From Falsiroseomonas frigidaquae (lineage in GTDB: Bacteria > Pseudomonadota > Alphaproteobacteria > Acetobacterales > Acetobacteraceae): DNA of 64,000 nt. A program made the position numbers and the translations under genes. The notes beneath the pieces were generated by a model. The model ran no database searches, was not told the DNA's origin, and saw nothing but the letters and a program-made list of their open reading frames with translations. Positions 46,565 through 58,700 of this stretch are shown one piece after another. The stretch covers positions 607,192 to 671,191 of the forward strand of contig NZ_JAAVTX010000006.1 in the NCBI RefSeq assembly GCF_012163145.1, read 5' to 3'. Within the stretch, counting starts at the first letter, position 1; each line of letters begins with the position of its first letter.

Positions 46565-47464
46565 ATGAGTGTCACTCGGGAACACCCGGCCTGGGGCATT
46601 GCGCTCCGGCTGACCGCGACGCTGCTGTTCGCCGTGATGGGGCTGATGGTGCGGTTGGCCTCGGCGGAGGCGCCGGTCGGGCAGATCGTCTTCCACCGCA
46701 GCGCCTGGGCGCTGGTGCCGGTGCTGCTGTACCTGACCTGGCGCGGGCAGTTCCCGCGGGGCCTGCGGACGCGGCATCCGCTCGGCCATGTCCGGCGCAG
46801 CCTGTATGGCTGCGCCTCGATGTTCTTCTCCTTCCTGTCGCTGTCCAAGCTGCCGCTGGCGCTGGCCACCGCGCTCGGCTTCCTGGCGCCGCTGCTGGCG
46901 GTGCCGGTGGGCGTGATCTTCCTGCGCGAAAGGCCGGGGCTGCTGGTGGGCGGTGCGGCCGTGCTGGGCTTCGGCGGCGTGCTGCTGATGCTGGCGCCGG
47001 CCTTCATCGGGCCGACGCTGGATTCCGCCACGCTGGTCGGCGTCGGCGCGGGCCTGGCCACCGCCGCCACCACGCTGGGCGCGCGGGTGGAGGTGAAGCG
47101 GCTGACGGCGACGGAGCTGCCGGGCACCATCGTGCTGTATTTCTCGCTGATCTGCGCGGCGGGTGGGCTGGCGACCTGGCCGCTCGGCTGGGCCGATGTC
47201 TCCGGCACGGCCTTCCTGTTCCTGGTCGGCGCCGGCTTTGCGGGCGGCCTGGCGCATATCTGCATGACCGAAGCGGTGGCGCGCGCGCCGATCTCGCTGC
47301 TGGCGCCCTTCGAATACACGGCGTTGTTGTGGGCGGTGCTGTTCGACCTGCTGATCTTCGGCCTGGTGCCGGCGCTGCCGAGCCTGCTGGGCGCGCTGCT
47401 GGTGGTGGCGGCGGCGGTGCTGGTGGTGTTTGCTGACCGGCTGGGACGGATGTTGGGGCGGTAG
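46565..47464 (+). CDS. EamA/DMT-family exporter
   Basis: A 299-residue polytopic protein with about ten membrane segments in two EamA halves. The first helix region reads WGIALRLTATLLFAVMGLMVRL, the first half closes with GFLAPLLAVPVGVIFLRERP, and the second half contains HICMTEAVARAPISLLAPFEYTALLW, a family-typical closing element. The substrate is unknown. It is divergent from the ECF41 operon; its start lies 54 bases beyond the ECF41 promoter. A second DMT protein at 4113-5006 is not closely alike. Confidence 0.9.
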   Translation: MSVTREHPAWGIALRLTATLLFAVMGLMVRLASAEAPVGQIVFHRSAWALVPVLLYLTWRGQFPRGLRTRHPLGHVRRSLYGCASMFFSFLSLSKLPLALATALGFLAPLLAVPVGVIFLRERPGLLVGGAAVLGFGGVLLMLAPAFIGPTLDSATLVGVGAGLATAATTLGARVEVKRLTATELPGTIVLYFSLICAAGGLATWPLGWADVSGTAFLFLVGAGFAGGLAHICMTEAVARAPISLLAPFEYTALLWAVLFDLLIFGLVPALPSLLGALLVVAAAVLVVFADRLGRMLGR

Positions 47465-47484
47465 CTCTTGCCGCCCTCACCCAA

Positions 47485-47513
47485 CCCTCTCCCCCCGAAG
47501 TGGGGGGAGAGGG
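47485..47513. terminator. Bidirectional terminator between the EamA gene and katG
   Basis: CCCTCTCCCCCC (47485-47496) pairs perfectly with GGGGGGAGAGGG (47502-47513) around a 5-base loop. It lies between two converging genes. Confidence 0.85.
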
Positions 47514-47521
47514 CTTTGGCG

Positions 47522-49864
<2,343 letters not shown>

Positions 49865-49975
49865 CTAGACGTTCCGCTCGCATCAATGGAAGTCTGGCAC
49901 TTCAATGGGATCGATTGAGGTAGCCTATCGGGTCAGTGGCGCTGACGGGTTCGTGTTCCCCTAGGTCAGGCGGCC

Positions 49976-50001
49976 TGACCTTCCCCCCTGCCTGGGATCC
50001 A
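49976..50001 (+). repeat. Left terminal inverted repeat of the IS3-family element
   Basis: The 26 bases start with TGACCT and end at GGATCCA. They match the reverse complement of the right end with two or three differences and a short length variation in the C-run. Confidence 0.75.
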
Positions 50002-50041
50002 GCTGTGATGAAAGAGTTGGCTTCCTTGGAAGGAGGCAGTG

Positions 50042-50319
50042 ATGCCGAGGAAGCGTCGTACGGCGGAGCAGATCATCGCGCTGCTGCGGCAGGCTGAGGT
50101 GGAGTTGGCGCAGGGCCAGACGGTGGGGGAGATCTGCCGCCGGCTCGCGGTCTCGGAGGCGACGTTCTATCGCTGACGATCTGAGTATGGCGGGCTGAAG
50201 GTGGACAGGCGCGTCGGCTGAAGGACCTCGAGCGCGAGAATGCGCGGCTGAAGCGGGCGGTGGCGGAGCTGACGCTCGACAAGCAGATCCTGAAGGAGGC
50301 CGCGGAGGGAAACTTCTAG
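50042..50319 (+). pseudogene. IS3-family orfA, inactivated by a stop and a frameshift
   Basis: The helix-turn-helix transposase subunit begins MPRKRRTAEQIIALLRQAEV after an AAGGAGG ribosome site. After 44 codons a TGA (50174-50176) stands where the family has Trp (FYRW-R, TGG). Beyond it the frame reads SEYGGLKVD and then loses one base near 50206-50207, after which [18 protein letters not shown] continues in a different frame. That frame ends EAAEGNF at the TAG at 50317. Two independent lesions show decay rather than programmed frameshifting. Confidence 0.88.
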
Positions 50320-50342
50320 GCCCTGAGCGCCGCCGGGCTGGC

Positions 50343-51218
50343 GTGCGGCATGTGCAGTTGGCACTCAGGGTGTCCGAGCGCCGCGCCTGCCGCACGCTGG
50401 GCCAGCCGCGGTCGACGCAGCGCAGGGTGCGGGTGGTGTCGTCCGACGAGGTCGCGCTGACCGAGGCGGTGGTGTCGCTTGCGGCGAAGTACGGCCGCTA
50501 CGGCTATCGCCGGATCACGGCGCTGCTGCGGGCCGAGGGCTGGCGTGTAAACGCCAAGCGCGTGGAGCGCATCTGGCGGCGCGAGGGGCTGAAGGTGCCG
50601 CGGCGGCAGCCGAAGCGGGGCCGACTGTGGCTGAACGACGGCTCCTGCGTTCGGCTGCGGCCGTGCTGGCCGGGGCATGTCTGGGCGTATGACTTCGTGC
50701 AGGACCGGACGCATGACGGGCGGCGCTTTCGCATGCTGACGGTGATCGACGAATACACGCGGGAGTGCCTGGCGATCGTGGTGGCGCGGCGGCTGACGTC
50801 GGACGACGTGCTGCAGGTGCTGACGGATCTGTTTGTCGAACGTGGGCCGCCTGGGCACATCCGCTCCGACAACGGGCCGGAGTTCGTGGCGAAGGTGGTG
50901 TGCAGCTGGCTCGGCCAGGTCGGGGTGACGACGCTGTTCATCGAGCCCGGCAGCCCCTGGGAGAACGGCTACAACGAGAGCTTCAACGGCAAGCTGCGGG
51001 ACGAGCTGCTGGACCGAGAGATCTTCTATTCGCTGCGGGAGGCTGAGGTGCTGATCGAGCGCTGGCGGCGCCACTACAACACGGTCAGGCCGCACAGCGC
51101 GCTGGGCTATCGGCCGCCGGCGCCGGAAGCGGTGTTGCCCTGGCCGGCTGGCCCCGACTACGCTCCGCTCCGGCAGGGCCAGCCGGCCAGGCCAGAACAC
51201 GGGCCAAGTCTCTCATAG
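50343..51218 (+). CDS. IS3-family transposase OrfB (DDE integrase)
   Basis: A 291-residue integrase-type transposase subunit, intact in itself. The helix-turn-helix-like region reads [19 protein letters not shown], followed by the rve core with [19 protein letters not shown] (first Asp), [13 protein letters not shown] (second Asp) and [18 protein letters not shown] (Glu). [15 protein letters not shown] closes it, as in IS407-group proteins. It starts with GTG and would normally be made as an OrfAB fusion by a -1 shift from orfA; since orfA is broken, the fusion cannot be made. Confidence 0.92.
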   Translation: MRHVQLALRVSERRACRTLGQPRSTQRRVRVVSSDEVALTEAVVSLAAKYGRYGYRRITALLRAEGWRVNAKRVERIWRREGLKVPRRQPKRGRLWLNDGSCVRLRPCWPGHVWAYDFVQDRTHDGRRFRMLTVIDEYTRECLAIVVARRLTSDDVLQVLTDLFVERGPPGHIRSDNGPEFVAKVVCSWLGQVGVTTLFIEPGSPWENGYNESFNGKLRDELLDREIFYSLREAEVLIERWRRHYNTVRPHSALGYRPPAPEAVLPWPAGPDYAPLRQGQPARPEHGPSLS

Positions 51219-51222
51219 CTCG

Positions 51223-51247
51223 TGGATCCCCGGTCAGGGGCAGGTCA
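51223..51247 (-). repeat. Right terminal inverted repeat of the IS3-family element
   Basis: Read on the minus strand it starts TGACCTGCCCCTGACC and ends GGATCCA, mirroring the left end. Confidence 0.75.
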
Positions 51248-51620
51248 CCAATCGAGTTCCACTCGCATCATACTCACGTAAATACTGGCATTTCTTTTAA
51301 GGTTAGACACGTCGTTGTGGCTCTGCACTTCAGTCCACAAGATGCCCGTTGATGACTGGGGGATTTTGGGTTGCGCAGCGTGCAACGTCCAGCTTGGATC
51401 GCTGCAGGAGTGAGCCCTTCGTGCATCACGCCCGGTCAACGCCTCTTACACAAAAGTTGCACAGGCGAATTTTTGACGCGCAAGTTGTTGAAAGCAAATG
51501 GATAAAAGCCTGAGTGGCTATTGAGTGGGAGTGATGCTCGCTCATGCGGGTGGCGCCGAGCTAGCGCCATAGCGCGTATCCGGCGATTTTGGCCCTGAAC
51601 TTCGCCGCATCGGCAGTGCT
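51248..51620. other. AT-richer stretch without a gene
   Basis: About 370 bases between the IS right end and the terminator of the giant-protein operon. Base composition is visibly more AT-rich than the rest of the window, with short T- and A-runs. The only open frame, 64 codons on the minus strand from 51439, has no recognisable protein or ribosome site. No RNA gene or repeat was recognised. Confidence 0.5.
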
Positions 51621-51649
51621 GCGCTCGCGCCAGTACCTGGCGCGAGCGC
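51621..51649. terminator. Stem-loop after the giant-protein operon
   Basis: GCGCTCGCGCCAG (51621-51633) pairs perfectly with CTGGCGCGAGCGC (51637-51649) around TAC. It lies 11 bases beyond the stop of the minus-strand TIGR03032-like gene. No T-run is seen. Confidence 0.7.
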
Positions 51650-51660
51650 GTGATGCCGCC

Positions 51661-52740
51661 CTATGACTCGATGGAAATCACCCGGCGGATCTCGGCGGAG
51701 CGGAAGCCGATGACCGAGGGCCGCGCCTTCGGCAGCACCGCGACATCGTACAACTCGCTGACCACGCCGGAGATGCGCAGCCAGTGCACGACATCGCCGG
51801 TGGCGAGGTCGATGACGCAGAGGCCGCAGCGCGGCGTGGCCTTCTCCGCCTCCAGCCGCTCCTGCAACGGCAGTCCCGCGAAGGTGCGGTTCTCCCGCGG
51901 CTCGGACAGGCCGACAATAGCATGGCCGCCGATGAAGGCGAGGCCGCGCAGATAGCCGGGGCAGAAGGCCATCGGCTCGAACCGGCCCGAGTCCCGATTC
52001 ACCCGCCCGAACTCGCCGGCGCCGGAGTTCAGCACATAGAGGCTGTCCCTGTACCAGCGCGGTGAATGCGGCATGGACAGGCCGGTGCAGACCGCGGCAC
52101 CGCTGGCCACATCCAGCACCACGCCGCCGCCACGGCGATGGTCCCGCCAGCCATCCGCGATATTGGTGGCGGCGACGGCGGTCACATAGGCGGGCCTACC
52201 ATCCTTCATCGCCAACCCGTTCAGATGGCAGCGATCCTCCGCCGCCAGCCGGTCGATGAAGGGCGGCTTCCAGAGCGGTCGGAAGGAATGGGTCTCGCTG
52301 GTGGTGGACAGGCAGGAGAACAGCGTGTTGACGCAGACCAGCCGGCCCTCGGCGTCATAGGCCATGTCGTGCAGGTCCAGGTCGCCGGTGAAGCTGGCGG
52401 TCTGCGGCACATAGACCGCATCCCAGCCCCCCTCCACGCGCGGCCCGTCCGGCACCACCGCATCGACGAAGCTGGTGACCTGGTACAGCCCGCCCACCGC
52501 CATGCGGTTGCCCGACACGGCGATGCCCATCGGCCGTTCCAGCGTGCGCTCGAAGATCGAGAGCCGGTCGGTGTCCCGGTTGCTGCCCAGCAGGATCAGC
52601 TTGCCGGACTGGTAGGTGGACAGCGCCAGGCTCGCCCCGCTCTCCGCCAGCCAGGAGGTGAAGAGGCGGGAGGTGGTGACTTCGAAGCGCGGCTCGGCGG
52701 CCGCCTCAGCCTGCTGGCTCTCGGTGCTCATGCTGTCCAT
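51661..52740 (-). CDS. TIGR03032-like protein of unknown function
   Basis: A 359-residue protein resembling the uncharacterised TIGR03032 family (DUF4915-like). It is built of repeated short strands and looks like a six- or seven-bladed beta-propeller. Visible elements are FTSWLAESGASLALSTYQSGKLILLG near the N-terminus, LDLHDMAYDAEGRLVCVNTLFSCLST, LNGLAMKDGRPAYVTAVAATN, LSMPHSPRWY and GAGEFGRVNRDSGRFEPMAFCPGYLRGLAF. No signal peptide or membrane helix is present. The ATG at 52740 was chosen; TTG at 52752 or ATG at 52731 are possible. It starts within a few bases of the giant protein's stop, so the two are co-transcribed and probably functionally linked. Confidence 0.75.
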   Translation of the reverse strand: MDSMSTESQQAEAAAEPRFEVTTSRLFTSWLAESGASLALSTYQSGKLILLGSNRDTDRLSIFERTLERPMGIAVSGNRMAVGGLYQVTSFVDAVVPDGPRVEGGWDAVYVPQTASFTGDLDLHDMAYDAEGRLVCVNTLFSCLSTTSETHSFRPLWKPPFIDRLAAEDRCHLNGLAMKDGRPAYVTAVAATNIADGWRDHRRGGGVVLDVASGAAVCTGLSMPHSPRWYRDSLYVLNSGAGEFGRVNRDSGRFEPMAFCPGYLRGLAFIGGHAIVGLSEPRENRTFAGLPLQERLEAEKATPRCGLCVIDLATGDVVHWLRISGVVSELYDVAVLPKARPSVIGFRSAEIRRVISIES

Positions 52741-52744
52741 CTGT

Positions 52745-55700
52745 TCAGACAATCAGATCGTCGATGATGATGCTGGCGCTGTTGTGGATGGCCAGCACCG
52801 CGAGGTCGTTCACGCCATCCGACAGCGCCCAGTAGTCATAGGCGCCGCCATCCTGCCCACCCAGGGTCTGGTCCTGCTCGATCAGGGTCCAGTCCCGCAC
52901 CAGGGTCGGCTGGTCAGCGACACCCTCATACAGGCGGATCGTGCTGGTCGCATTGCCGTCGATCACCAGGCGATGCGCCGCATCCGCCCCGGTGAAGCCG
53001 GCATGCGGCGTGTCGGTCAGCGCCATCACATCCTGCGCGCTCAGGCCCAGCGTGGCGCCCGTGGCGATGGCAAGGTTGAAGGCCTCGATGCCGGAAAGAC
53101 GCGTCTCCGGGATCGTGGTCAGGTCGATGGCCAGGCCGTCCTGATCGAAGACGATGGTATCTACGCCATTGCCACCCGACAGGCGGAAGAAATCGGCCGC
53201 GGCCGAGGACAGCAGCAGCAGGTCATCCCCGGCCCCGCCCAGCAGCACCGCGCCGGCATGCTCCGCCATCAGAATGTCGTTCCCAGCCCCGCCGGCCAGC
53301 GTCGTGGAGGCGCCGCCGGTCGCCCGGATGACGCTCTGGACACTGCCGCCGAAGGCGCCGCCATAGACGATGTAGGTCTGGCCGGATTCCGCCGCCGTCC
53401 CATTCGCATATTGTGCGCCGACGAACAGGTCGTCGAAGCCATCCGCGTTCACATCGCCGGCGGCACTGACCACACGGCCGAACTGGTCGCCATTCGCCTC
53501 GCCGAGAAGGCGGAAGCCGTTCTCCGGCGCGAGGGTGGCCAGGTCGATCACCTGGCGCCCATCGACCGCGGTGCCGAAGCCGTCCGCGCCGCCGAAGATC
53601 ACATAGGCATCGCCGCTGCCATCCGGGCCACCGTATCGGGAGCCGATGATGAGATCCTCGAAGCCGTCGCCATTCACGTCGCCGGCCGCGGCCAACCCGA
53701 AGCCGAGCAGCGCGTCCGCATCCTGCCCCTGGATGACGAAGCCCTGCGCGCCGCTCAGCGTCGTCAGGTCGAGCACCTGGCGGCCATCGACCAGCGTGCC
53801 GAAGGCGCCCCCGCCGCCGAACACCACATAGCTGTTGCCCACCTGGTTGCTGCCAGCGCGATCGCCCCGATAGCCGCTGACGATGAGATCATCGAAGCCG
53901 TCGCCATTGATATCGCTCAGGGCGAGGATGGAGCCGGTCACATCCTGGAGCTCATCCCCCAGCACGACGAAGCCCTGCGCCGGTGCCAGCGTCGCGAGGT
54001 CGAGCACCTGCTGTCCGCCGGATGGGCTGCCCGGGCTGCCCTCCTGCCCGAAGACGACATACATCGCACCGGCGAAGCCCGCGGCGAGGCCGCTGAGCGG
54101 CGCGCCCAGCACCAGGTCCGGCCTGCCATCGCCATTGATGTCGCCGCCCCCCAGGACGGCCGAGCCGATGTTCCCGAACTCGCCGCCCATGATGAAACCC
54201 TGCGCCGGGGACAAGGTGCCAAGGTCCAGCACCTGCCGCCCGTCCACCGTGCTGCCGAACCCGGAAGCGCTGCCGAAGACGACGACGCCCGTATTGGTAC
54301 CGCGGACGCCCACCAGCAGGTCGTCCAGGCCATCCCCATTCACGTCGCCGATGCCGGAAACACCGGAGCCGGCCGCGCCATCCGGCACATTGCCTTCGAT
54401 GATGAAGCCCTGTGCCGGAGTCAGGTCCGTCAGGTCGATCACCCGCCGCCCGCCGACCAGCGTGCCGAAGCCCTCGGTCGTGCCAAAGATGACATAGGCC
54501 GCGCCGGCATTCTCGCCGCCGCCATCCGCGCCGATGGCCCCCATGATCAGGTCGTCGATGCCATCGCCATTCACGTCGCCGGCAGAAGCGGCGCTGTTGC
54601 CGAATTCGCCGAGATTTTCGTCGCCCAGCACGAGGAAACCCTGCCCGGCGTCCAGATCGATCAGGTCGAAGACCTGGCGGCCATCCTCGCCGCGGCGGCT
54701 CGATCCCGCAGGGCCGCCGAACAGGACATAGGCCGCGCCGCTGCCGCCACTGCCTCGGGCGGCCAGGACGCTGTCCTGGTAGCCGTCGGCGTTCAGGTCC
54801 CCCACCAGGGAGATGGCCGAGCCCAATTGGTGGCCCAGGCCCTCCCCGCGGATGACGAGGCCCTGATCCGGGGTCAGCGTGGCGGCGGAGATCGCCGCAT
54901 CGCCCCCGGGGAAGGCGCGTGTCACCGCCGCGGCCACGCGGATTTCCGCGCTGCCATCGGTCGAGACCTGCCGCGTATAGGTGACGCCGCCGATGTCGAT
55001 GGTACCGGCATTGCCCCATTGCGCTTCCGTCAGGCGCAGGGTGTCGCCGGCATTGCCGTCCACCATGAGGATGGCCACGCCATCCACGCGCTGCTCCGTC
55101 AGGCCGAGCACCGCCAGGCGGTCCAGCACCAGCGTGTTGCCGCCCGAGCCGGTCAGGTCGATGCGTTCCACGCTGCCGATGCGCGGCGCCGGCACCGTGG
55201 TCAGGTCGAGCGTCAGGGCGTTGCCGGACAGCGCCAGCGTGTCCGTGCCGTTGCCGCCCTCGACCACGCGGAAGCCAGCATCCGCCGCGATCAGCAGGTC
55301 GTCGCCCGCGCCACCGCGCAGCACGTCCAACCCACCGCCGCCCGTCAGCGTGTCGTCGCCGATGCCACCGACCAGCATCTCCGCCGCCACCGTGCCCACG
55401 GTCGTCACCGGATCGAAGGACGCGCCGAAGGCGCCGCCGAACAGGATATAGGCCTCGCCGGCATCGTTGCCCGGCGCGCCCACCATCAGGTCGTCATAGC
55501 CATCCCCGTTCACATCGCCCGCCGAGGACACGCTGGTGCCAGCCAGGGCGATCGCCGCGTCGCCCTGGATGATGAAGCCCTGCGCCGCGGCCAGTTCCGA
55601 CAGGTCGATCACCTGCCGCCCGCCGACATCCACCCCGAAGCCGGAGGCCGTGCCGAACACCACATAGGCCTCGCCGGCAAGATTGCCGCCATCATCGCCG

Positions 55701-58700
55701 TAACGCGCGCCGACGATCAGGTCATCGAACCCGTCGCCATTCACATCGCCTGCCGAGGATACGCTGCCGCCCAACCGGTCGCCGGCCGCGTCGCCCTGGA
55801 TGATGAAGCCCAGCGTCGCGCCCAGCGTCGTCAGGTCGATCACCTGCCGCCCGCCGACATCCACCCCGAAGCCGGAGGCCGTGCCGAACACCACATAGGC
55901 CTCGCCCGCAAAGGCGCCCCCATCAGAACCATACTTGGCACCAACGATCAGGTCGTCGAAGCCATCCCCGTTCACGTCGCCTGCCGAGGACAAGCTGAAG
56001 CCCAACTGGTCGGCAGCCGAATCACCCTGGATAACGAAGCCCTGGGCCGCAGTCAGCGTCGCCAGGTCGATGATCTGCCGCCCGCCGCCATCCACACCGA
56101 AGCCGGCCGCTGTCCCGAACACCACATAGGCCTCGCCGGTGTAGCCATCACCGGCATTGGTCGCACCGACGATGAGATCCGCGAAGCCATCGCCATTCAC
56201 ATCCCCGGCCGAGGACACACTGGCACCAGCGCGATTGCCTGCTTCGCTGCCCTGGATGACGAAACCTTGCGTCGCGTCCAGCGACGCCACGTCGATCACC
56301 TGGCGTCCCCCGATATCCACACCGAAGCCAGAGGCGCCGCCAAAGACGACATAGGCCTCGCCTGCGCCATAGGCACCAAGATCGCCATTCGCAGCACCGA
56401 CGATCAGATCCGCGAAACCATCGCCATTCACGTCCCCAGCCGAGGACACGCTGTTGCCCGTGTGATCATACGCAGCGGCACCCTGGATGACGAAGCCCTG
56501 CGCCGCATCCAGCGTCGCCAGGTCGATCACCTGCCGCCCGTCAACCTCCGCGCCGAAGCCGGACGCCGTGCCGAAGACCACATAGGCCGTGCCCGCCCTT
56601 GGAGCGCCACCGGTGGAATACATGGCACCGACGATCAGATCGACGAAGCCATCGCCGTTCACATCGCCGGCCGAGGAAACGCTGTAGCCTGTACGATCAA
56701 TCGCCGCGGCACCCTGGATGATGAAGCCCTGCGCCGCGTCCAGGGTAGCGACGTCGATCACCTGTCGTCCGCCGACATCCACGCCGAAGCCCGATGCCGT
56801 GCCGAACACCACATAGGCCTCGCCGGCATAGGTTGCACTGCCGAGCTGTGGCGCGCCGAGGATGACATCGGCGAAGCCATCGCCATTCACATCCCCGGCG
56901 AAGGAGACACTGAAGCCGGCATCGCCATCGTCGATAGCGCCCCGAATGATGAAGCCCTGCGCCGCATCCAGCGCCGCCAGGTCGATCACTGGCGCAGGCG
57001 GCACGAAGAACTCGACAGTCACCGCCGCGGCCACGCGGATTTCCGCGCTGCCATCGGTCGAGACCAGCCGCGTATAGGTCACGCCACCGATATCGACGGT
57101 GCCCGCGCTGGCCCAGATGGCCTCCGTCAGTTCCAGCGTATCGCCGGCATCGCCATCCACCGTGAGGATGGCAACGCCATCCACGCGCTGCTCTGTCAGG
57201 CCCAGCACCGCCAGGCGGTCCAGCACCAGCGTGTTGTTGCCCGAACCGGTCAGGTCGATGGCTTCCACGCTCGCGATCCGCGGTGCCGGCACCGTGGTCA
57301 GGTCCAGCGTGATGCCGTTGCCGGACAGCGCCAGCGTATCCGTGCCGTTGCCGCCCTCGACCACGCGGAAGCCCGAATCCGCCGCGATCAGCAGGTCGTC
57401 GCCCGCGCCACCGCGCAGCACGTCCAGCCCGCCGCCGCCCGTCAGCGTATCGTCGCCGATGCCACCGATCAGCATCTCCGCCGCCGCCGTGCCCACGGTC
57501 GTCACCGGATCGGCGGACGCCCCGAAGGCACCGCCAAACAGGATATAGGCCTCGCCGGCAGCATCACCTCCATCATCGCCCCGCGGCGCGCCGACCATCA
57601 AATCATCATAACCATCGCCGTTCACGTCGCCGGCCGAGGACACGCCCCGGCCCGCACGATCGCCAGCCATGTCCCCCTGTATGATGAAGCCCTGCGCTTC
57701 ACCCAGATCCGTCAGGTCAATCACCTGACGTCCACCCACATCCACGCCGAAGCCACTTGCCCCACCGAAGAGGATATAGGCCCTGCCAGAATCCTCGTCG
57801 CCGGCGCCGTAGGCACCGACAATGAGATCGGCGAAGCCGTCGCCATTCACATCTCCGGCCGAGGACACGGATGCGCCGAGGATATCGTACGCGACATCAC
57901 CCTGGATGACGAAACCCTCATCCGCCGCGAGATCCGCCAGATCGATCACCGGCCGGCCCGTGCCAGTGGCACGGCCGAACAGCACATAGGCCTCTCCTGC
58001 ATAGGTGCCACCATCAGCGCCACCCGGTGCGCCGATGACGACATCATCGTAACCATCGCCATCGACATCGCCCGCGGAATGTACCGAGATGCCGGTCTGG
58101 TCGCCGGCCGCGTCACCCTGGATTCTCCACCCGTCAGCAGCCGAAAGATTGGCGAGGTCCGGCATGCTGGCAAAGCCCCCGGCCTTGCCGAGCAGGATAT
58201 AGGCGGCACCTGCTTCGGAAGCGCCTGAGTCGTCAAACGTCGCCCCGATGATGATGTCATCGAAGCCATCGCCATTGACGTCACCGGCAAAACTTGTACC
58301 GGTCCCAAATCGGTCACTATTGGATATACCGCCCATCGCAAAGCCTTGCGACCCGCTGAGGCTGCCGAGATCGAGCACCTGGCGCCCGCCTTCCGCCACG
58401 CCAAATCCAGACGCCGCGCCGAACAGGACATATGCAAGGCCGCGGTCTGCCGTGTAGGTCTGCGGTGCGCCGACCAGCAGATCCGCGAAGCCGTCGCCGT
58501 TGATGTCGCCACCACCAGAGACGCTCCCGCCAGCACGATCATTCGCCGAGCCGCCACGCAGGATGAAGCCCTGCGAGGCTGACAAATTGGACAGGTCCAC
58601 CAACTGCCGTCCATCGACAAGGCTGCCAAACCCATCCGCCGAGCCGAAGACGATATAGGCTTCCCCCGCAAAACTCCCGCCACCGGACGCCCGGAATGAC

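Larger units (their letters stand above)
49976..51247 (+). mobile_element. Decayed IS3-family (IS407-group) insertion sequence
   Basis: A 1,272-bp element. Its ends are imperfect inverted repeats: TGACCT-T-CCCCCCTGCC...GGATCC at the left (from 49976) and, on the other strand, TGACCT-G-CCCCTGACC..GGATCC at the right (ending 51247). The two-frame orfA/orfB coding plan with a DDE integrase marks it as IS3 family. orfA is broken twice, so the element cannot transpose unaided. No 3- or 4-base target duplication is evident in the flanks, which suggests later rearrangement or decay at the ends. Confidence 0.85.

Noticed and set aside
50170-50320. Reading the orfA disruption as a programmed frameshift
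   Set aside because: The element has a TGA at a conserved Trp codon well before the usual slippage site, and a separate one-base loss; programmed shifting would need neither.
51245-51439. A 64-codon minus-strand open frame beside the IS
   Set aside because: It has no ribosome site or recognisable sequence and overlaps the IS right end by a few bases.
52616-58228. A plus-strand open frame of 1,870 codons, and another of 1,300 codons at 58901-62803, antisense to the giant gene
   Set aside because: They mirror the repeat units of the minus-strand gene, have no ribosome site and translate to degenerate His/Arg/Ala-rich repeats. A codon-constrained GC-rich repeat leaves the opposite frame free of stops.
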